64,000 nucleotides of DNA, taken from Sulfurimicrobium sp964384915. GTDB taxonomy: Bacteria; Pseudomonadota; Gammaproteobacteria; Burkholderiales; Sulfuricellaceae. The stretch is taken from NCBI GenBank assembly GCA_964384915.1, contig CAYLMA010000003.1, positions 88,804-152,803 of the forward strand. The letters are read 5' to 3'. How positions within the stretch are numbered: the first letter of the stretch is position 1; every line of letters starts with the position of its first letter. The position numbers were made by a program, and so were the translations under genes. Below are positions 59,370-64,000 of this stretch, one piece after another. A model generated the notes under the pieces. It was given only the letters and a program-made list of their open reading frames with translations, searched no databases and was not told the origin of the DNA.

Positions 59370-60845
59370 TTAGGCGCTTTTTAGTATCATTTCGTAAAGC
59401 GCCATGTACTCCTCGGCACTCCTGTTCCAACTGAAGTCGCGGCGCATACCGTTGGACTGGATCTTGCGCCAGGTGTCAGGCTGGTCCCGGAAAAGGTCCA
59501 GCGCGCGGTGGATGCACTCATTCAGACCATGCGTGGTCGTGTGCCTGAAGATGAAGCCAGTGGCAGTGCCGTTGGCAATATTCTCGGGCGTGGCGTCCAC
59601 TACCGTGTCAACCAGCCCCCCCGTTGCATGCACGATTGGTGGCGTACCATAGCACTGGCTGTACATCTGGTTCAGGCCGCAGGGTTCAAAGCGCGAGGGC
59701 ATGAGGAAGATGTCTGCGCCTGCTTCAATCTGGTGGGAAAGCGCTTCATTAAAACCGATGACCGCGGCAACCTGATCCGGATGGGTTTGTGCAAGATGCA
59801 GGAAAGATTCTTCCAGCCCTGCTTCGCCGCTGCCCAGAATGACAATTTGCACTGGGTATTCAAGCAGGAAGGGGGCGATGGCGGGTAACAGGTCAAGTCC
59901 CTTCTGATGGGTCAGGCGGCTGATTACGCCCAGTAATGGAATGTCCGGATTTTCCGTCAGCCCGAGTTTGTGTTGCAAAGCGCGCTTGTTGGCGGCTTTC
60001 CCAGCCAGATTGTCGGCGCTGTAGTTGTGAGCCAGCAGTTTATCCGTGGCAGGGTTCCATTCGTGCCCATCAATGCCATTGACGATGCCGGTGAGATCCA
60101 GATAGCGATGGGCCAACAATCCTTGCATGCCGAAACCTAGCGGTTCCTGCTGGATTTCTTCAGCATAGGTGGGGCTTACGGTCGTAATGTGGTTGGCGTA
60201 AAACAACCCGGCTTTCAGGAATGAGAGCTGTCCGAAATACTCCACGCCGTTGATGTCGTAGCTTGATGCGGGCAAGCCGAGAGGCTTGGTCAGCGTGGCC
60301 GGGAAAGTGCCCTGAAACGCCATGTTGTGAATTGTCATGATAGTGGCGGCACTTGGCTCCGGGCTGAAGTGCAGGTAGGCTGGCGTCAAGCCGCTTTGCC
60401 AGTCGTTACATTGCACAATGTCCGGACGCCAGTCCAGTGGGCTTTTTGAACTGCCCAGTATGGCGCCCACCCTGGAGAGCAGCGCAAAGCGCTGTGCGTT
60501 ATCAACCCAATCATGACCGTTGTGGTCAATGTAGGGGCCGCCATCGCGCTCGTAGAATAAGGGGTAATCAATCACCAGCAGCGGCACGCCGCTTCCAGGC
60601 AGTTCCGCTTCCAAAAGCCTGACTTCGCCATGCGCACCTGTGGATGTAAGGATGGCGAGCAATCGCTTGTCATTGAGATGATCCATGACTCTGGGGTAGC
60701 CAGGCAGAAGCACTCGAACATCAACCCGGTGTTCGCGCAATGCGGCGGGGAGCGCCGCGCTAACGTCAGCAAGACCGCCCGTTTTGAGCAAGGGGGTAAT
60801 TTCAGGAGTGATAAACAGAATTTTGAGTGATTGATTAAGCGGCAT
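59370..60845 (-). CDS. glgA: Glycogen synthase
   Basis: This 491-residue GT5 glycosyltransferase builds glycogen from ADP-glucose. The substrate-binding KTGGLADV motif is near residue 22, and the catalytic PSRFEPCGLNQ is in the C-terminal half. glgP and glgA are convergent with a 7-bp gap. Confidence 0.97.
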   Translation of the reverse strand: MPLNQSLKILFITPEITPLLKTGGLADVSAALPAALREHRVDVRVLLPGYPRVMDHLNDKRLLAILTSTGAHGEVRLLEAELPGSGVPLLVIDYPLFYERDGGPYIDHNGHDWVDNAQRFALLSRVGAILGSSKSPLDWRPDIVQCNDWQSGLTPAYLHFSPEPSAATIMTIHNMAFQGTFPATLTKPLGLPASSYDINGVEYFGQLSFLKAGLFYANHITTVSPTYAEEIQQEPLGFGMQGLLAHRYLDLTGIVNGIDGHEWNPATDKLLAHNYSADNLAGKAANKRALQHKLGLTENPDIPLLGVISRLTHQKGLDLLPAIAPFLLEYPVQIVILGSGEAGLEESFLHLAQTHPDQVAAVIGFNEALSHQIEAGADIFLMPSRFEPCGLNQMYSQCYGTPPIVHATGGLVDTVVDATPENIANGTATGFIFRHTTTHGLNECIHRALDLFRDQPDTWRKIQSNGMRRDFSWNRSAEEYMALYEMILKSA

Positions 60846-60872
60846 GACGAATTCCTGTTTTTTCTGCCAAAT

Positions 60873-61136
60873 TTATTGTAAGGAGGGAGGCTTACGGCCG
60901 TAGGCGTAGCCTACTTTCATGGCGTTTGCCAGAGCCAAATCCCATTTCTTCGTATCGCCATCAGTCACTTGAAAAATAACTTTGTAAGGCGTTTCGGAAG
61001 TTCTGGATGCGGGTGCTTGATCAGCAATGGCTGAGGGAGTGCCGGTTGCGAAAAAAACAAAAAATAGCAAGCAAAATGATGGCTGCGAGATGTCTTGCAC
61101 ATGTGAAAGATCTTCGGCGGATACGTAAACTTCCAA
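60873..61136 (-). pseudogene. Truncated DsrE-like remnant
   Basis: This minus-strand frame contains a signal-peptide-like stretch followed by PYKVIFQVTDGDTKKWDLAL, which resembles the start of secreted DsrE-family proteins. The frame stops about 20 residues later, whereas the family continues for about 90. The N-terminus also lacks a good start and site. I read it as a remnant. Confidence 0.5.
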
Positions 61137-61334
61137 TGATGCGTGATAACCCGCTCAAGCTCAAGGCTGGGCAGTACAATGCAATGAAAGAAGGTGGTCG
61201 AAATCTGATTGATTTGCATTTGAACCCTGATTGCGATGCAACAATATTATTGATAATTTCTAAGTGGGTTGTCTCATGCAGTTTATGATTATAGATGTCA
61301 ACAAATACAACGGATTATTAATCCGGGAGGAAGT

Positions 61335-62255
61335 ATGAAAAATATAGCTATGGTCGGCCTTGGGCGTATGGGTGGGAATATGGCGCGTCGTTTGCGGCAA
61401 GGTGGTGCTGAGGTGGTGGCGCATAATCGTAACTTCGCGGTGGCGCAACAATTGGCGATGGAGACGGGCCTTGTGGCTGTCGAAACGCTGCAGCAACTCG
61501 TTGATTCCCTGGGCGACGGGCCTCGCATCATATGGCTTATGCTGCCGGCTGGCGATGCAACACAACAGACATTGGAGGCGCTGACCCCCATGCTGGGCGC
61601 GGGCGATATCGTAGTGGATGGCGCCAATGCCTTTTACAAAGACAGTCAGCGTCGTGCTGGTGAGCTTGGGGCATGGGGTATTCAGTTTGTGGATGTGGGC
61701 GTGTCCGGTGGGGTGTGGGGCCTGCAGAATGGTTACGCCATGATGGTTGGGGGCGAGCCGGCGGCAGTAAGGCAGCTCGAACCTTTTCTGAAAATTCTTG
61801 CGCCGGCTCCGGATAAAGGCTGGCTGCACTGTGGACCTGCCGGTGCCGGACACTTTGTGAAGATGATCCACAATGGCATCGAATACGGGATGATGCAGGC
61901 CTTTGCAGAAGGATTTGCCCTGATGAAGGGTAAACAAGCGTTCGATCTGGATCTGGCGGCCATCGCTGAGATGTGGCGCCATGGTAGCGTGGTGCGTTCC
62001 TGGCTTCTCGATCTGAGCGCTGATTTTTTGCAACAGGATCAGGATCTGGGTTCTATCGCGCCCTTTGTCTCGGATTCCGGCGAAGGACGCTGGACGGCAT
62101 TCGAAGCTATTGAGCAGGGTGTGCCTGCGCCGGTAATGAGTCTGGCCTTGATGATGCGTTTCGCTTCTCAGGGCGCCAACGATTTTCCCGCAAGAATGCT
62201 GGCCATGATGCGTAAGGGGTTCGGCGGGCATGCCATCAAAGAGGGCTCGAAATGA
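61335..62255 (+). CDS. gnd: 6-phosphogluconate dehydrogenase, decarboxylating (short NAD-type)
   Basis: This 306-residue enzyme from ATG 61335 (behind GGGAGGAAGT) has the NAD motif GLGRMGGNMARR and catalytic Lys in GHFVKMIHNGIEYG. It is much shorter than the 468-residue E. coli enzyme and fits the YqeC/GndA-type short group. The stop overlaps zwf by 4 bp, so both enzymes of the oxidative branch are coupled. Confidence 0.94.
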   Translation: MKNIAMVGLGRMGGNMARRLRQGGAEVVAHNRNFAVAQQLAMETGLVAVETLQQLVDSLGDGPRIIWLMLPAGDATQQTLEALTPMLGAGDIVVDGANAFYKDSQRRAGELGAWGIQFVDVGVSGGVWGLQNGYAMMVGGEPAAVRQLEPFLKILAPAPDKGWLHCGPAGAGHFVKMIHNGIEYGMMQAFAEGFALMKGKQAFDLDLAAIAEMWRHGSVVRSWLLDLSADFLQQDQDLGSIAPFVSDSGEGRWTAFEAIEQGVPAPVMSLALMMRFASQGANDFPARMLAMMRKGFGGHAIKEGSK

Positions 62256-63736
62256 ACCCGGATCACAAACTTCATCCTTGCAGCTTTGTCATTTTCGGCG
62301 CTACTGGCAATCTTTCGTCGAACAAGCTGTTACCCGCGCTATACCATTTGGAACAAAAGCTTCGCATGCCGGAGAATATGACTTTCATCGCTTTTTCGCG
62401 CCGCGAATGGGGACAGGATGAATGGTTCGAGCATATGAGGTTGAGTTTGCAGAGCAAACTCGGCGAGCTTTTCGATGCTGGGGTTTTCAAGCGTTTTGCC
62501 GCCCGTTTCAGCTATGTGATGGGTGAGCTTCATGATGTAGAAGCCTACCGGCGTCTCCAGCAGGAAATCAGCCGGCAGAAGGGCGGAGTGTGCTCCCATG
62601 TGGTGTTTTATCTCGCCATCAAGCCCACGGAATTTAGCGCTGTCATCAATAATCTCGACGCGGTAGGTCTCAATAAGCCGCGTGGCTTGCATCGAATGGT
62701 GGTGGAAAAGCCCTTTGGGGAGGACATCGAGAGCGCACGCATGCTCAACGAGCTGTTGCACCGCCATTTCGATGAGGAGCAGATTTTTCGCATTGATCAT
62801 TACCTGGGAAAGGAAACGGTGCAGAATCTGCTGGTGTTCCGCTTTGCAAACACGCTGATCGAACCCTTATGGAACCGCAATTTCATCGACCATGTACAAA
62901 TCACAGTGGCTGAGGATGTCGGCATTGAAAATCGCGCCGACTATTATGACAAGGCGGGAGCCTTGCGCGACATGCTGCAGAACCACCTCATGCAACTCCT
63001 TACCGTTGTGGCTATGGAGCCACCGCCAGAACTGGAGGCAGATGCGCTGAGGGATGAAAAGGTCAAGGTGTTAAGGTCAATTCGCCCCATCCCCAAGCGC
63101 GCGATTCACGCCCACGCATTTCGTGCCCAGTATTCATCCGGCTTCGTCGATGGGGAGCCGGTGCAGGGTTATCAGCAAGAGAAAGGGGTGGAGCACAATT
63201 CCGCCACTGAAACCTTTGTCGCAGCCAAATTCTATATAGACAATTGGCGCTGGCGCGGCGTGCCTTTCTACCTGCGCACTGGCAAGCGCATGCCGAAATC
63301 GATGTCGATGATTGCCATCCGGTTCCGGCATCCGCCACAGCAACTATTCCGTGAAACAACAGTGGAAACCATAGAGCCAAACTGGGTACTGCTTTCAATT
63401 CAACCCTCGGAAAGTATGCATATGGAGATTCATGTAAAGCAGCCCGGACTGGGAATGGATACGCGCGTCATTCAGATGAATGCCTCCTACCGCAAGGCGC
63501 ACGAAGCCCCTCTAGATGCCTACGAGGCGTTGTTGCTCGATGTGATAGAAGGCGACCGCACCCTCTTTATTCGTTTTGATGAAGTGGAATGGTCATGGAG
63601 AGTAGTGGACCCCATCCTGAAATATTGGGAACAGGAGCGGGAATTCATTCACACCTATGCGGCAGGTAGTTGGGGTCTGCAAGAGGCTAACCGCCTGTTT
63701 GATAGCGAAGATCAGGAATGGCGTAATGAGCTGTAG
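62252..63736 (+). CDS. zwf: Glucose-6-phosphate dehydrogenase
   Basis: This 494-residue enzyme starts with the FGATGNLSSNKLLPALY-type nucleotide motif and contains RIDHYLGKE, the substrate-binding signature. It oxidises glucose-6-phosphate to the lactone. No pgl gene for the lactonase is seen. Confidence 0.97.
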   Translation: MNPDHKLHPCSFVIFGATGNLSSNKLLPALYHLEQKLRMPENMTFIAFSRREWGQDEWFEHMRLSLQSKLGELFDAGVFKRFAARFSYVMGELHDVEAYRRLQQEISRQKGGVCSHVVFYLAIKPTEFSAVINNLDAVGLNKPRGLHRMVVEKPFGEDIESARMLNELLHRHFDEEQIFRIDHYLGKETVQNLLVFRFANTLIEPLWNRNFIDHVQITVAEDVGIENRADYYDKAGALRDMLQNHLMQLLTVVAMEPPPELEADALRDEKVKVLRSIRPIPKRAIHAHAFRAQYSSGFVDGEPVQGYQQEKGVEHNSATETFVAAKFYIDNWRWRGVPFYLRTGKRMPKSMSMIAIRFRHPPQQLFRETTVETIEPNWVLLSIQPSESMHMEIHVKQPGLGMDTRVIQMNASYRKAHEAPLDAYEALLLDVIEGDRTLFIRFDEVEWSWRVVDPILKYWEQEREFIHTYAAGSWGLQEANRLFDSEDQEWRNEL

Positions 63737-63769
63737 CAAAGAAGGGCATGTAGATCATCGGTAATAAGC

Positions 63770-63799
63770 TTGACGGCATGTGTGGTACTTTGCTATAGT
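63770..63799 (+). promoter_or_regulatory. Promoter of tRNA-fMet
   Basis: TTGACG (63770-63775) and TATAGT (63794-63799) are 18 bp apart, 11 bp before the tRNA 5' end. Confidence 0.6.
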
Positions 63800-63810
63800 T
63801 CTCTTCTCGG

Positions 63811-63887
<77 letters not shown>

Positions 63888-63958
63888 AATAAATTCCGTT
63901 CATCTTTTTGATGGGCTGATCAGTTAGGCGGGAAGTTGTAAAGAGTTTCAAAAACAGT

Positions 63959-63986
63959 TTGACAGGGTGTGTAGGGTCTGTATAAT
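63959..63986 (+). promoter_or_regulatory. Strong sigma-70 promoter pointing out of the window
   Basis: A perfect TTGACA (63959-63964) and TATAAT (63981-63986), 16 bp apart, are followed by a GC-rich GCGCACC discriminator, a pattern typical of rRNA or tRNA promoters. The transcribed gene lies beyond the window edge. Confidence 0.75.
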
Positions 63987-64000
63987 GCGCACCTCTCGCT

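Overview
The window reads as a chromosomal segment of a betaproteobacterium, probably from the Nitrosomonadales or a related lineage; I cannot name a genus. The basis is gene content and order: rpsF-priB-rpsR-rplI, tig-clpP-clpX-lon-hupB-tRNA-ppiD, an rpoE-mucABCD-type sigma-E operon, priB and an NAD-type 6-phosphogluconate dehydrogenase. Coding density and GC are high, so most long antisense ORFs are shadows. There are no transposases, CRISPR arrays or rRNA genes.

Region 1 (1-15.3 kb) is accessory and the most unusual part. Nine same-strand genes encode an unrecognised protein cut by the window edge, a TIR-transmembrane-PASTA protein, a stand-alone caspase-like peptidase, a 1780-residue fusion of two alpha/beta-hydrolase domains with a CHAT peptidase and a TPR-like tail, a protein with a degenerate and an intact TIR domain, a lipoprotein translationally coupled to a helical protein, a multi-pass membrane protein, and a peptidoglycan-binding GH19-type muramidase/chitinase-like lysin without a signal peptide. 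I infer a conflict or programmed-death system that joins TIR nucleotide signalling and caspase-type proteolysis to attack on membrane lipid and cell wall. This is the best candidate here for an undescribed system.

Region 2 (15.6-22.1 kb) holds a Ser/Thr phosphorylation set: one transmembrane PEGA-tailed kinase, two PP2C phosphatases and two FHA proteins arranged as two paralogous PP2C-FHA pairs, plus a TssQ-like lipoprotein. It resembles the threonine-phosphorylation switch of type VI secretion, but no secretion genes are present. A short-chain dehydrogenase and a c'-like cytochrome sit beside it.

Region 3 (22.1-45.6 kb) is core: radA, alr, dnaB, the rpsF ribosomal operon, the tig-clpP-clpX-lon proteostasis cluster, hupB, tRNA-Val, tRNA-Asp, ppiD, serB, a DUF1015 gene, mfd (with an internal heptamer repeat), ygfX, ygfZ, a hemolysin-III family gene and nadB.

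Region 4 (45.7-54.8 kb) has the sigma-E envelope-stress operon (rpoE, rseA, rseB, rseC, degP-like), a P-type ATPase resembling animal Na,K-ATPases, rsgA, a small beta-barrel protein, a lipoprotein and a small cytochrome c.

Region 5 (54.8-64 kb) has an M48 peptidase, orn, glycogen metabolism (glgP, glgA), a truncated DsrE-like remnant, the oxidative pentose phosphate pair gnd-zwf, initiator tRNA-fMet, and at the very end a strong promoter pointing out of the window.
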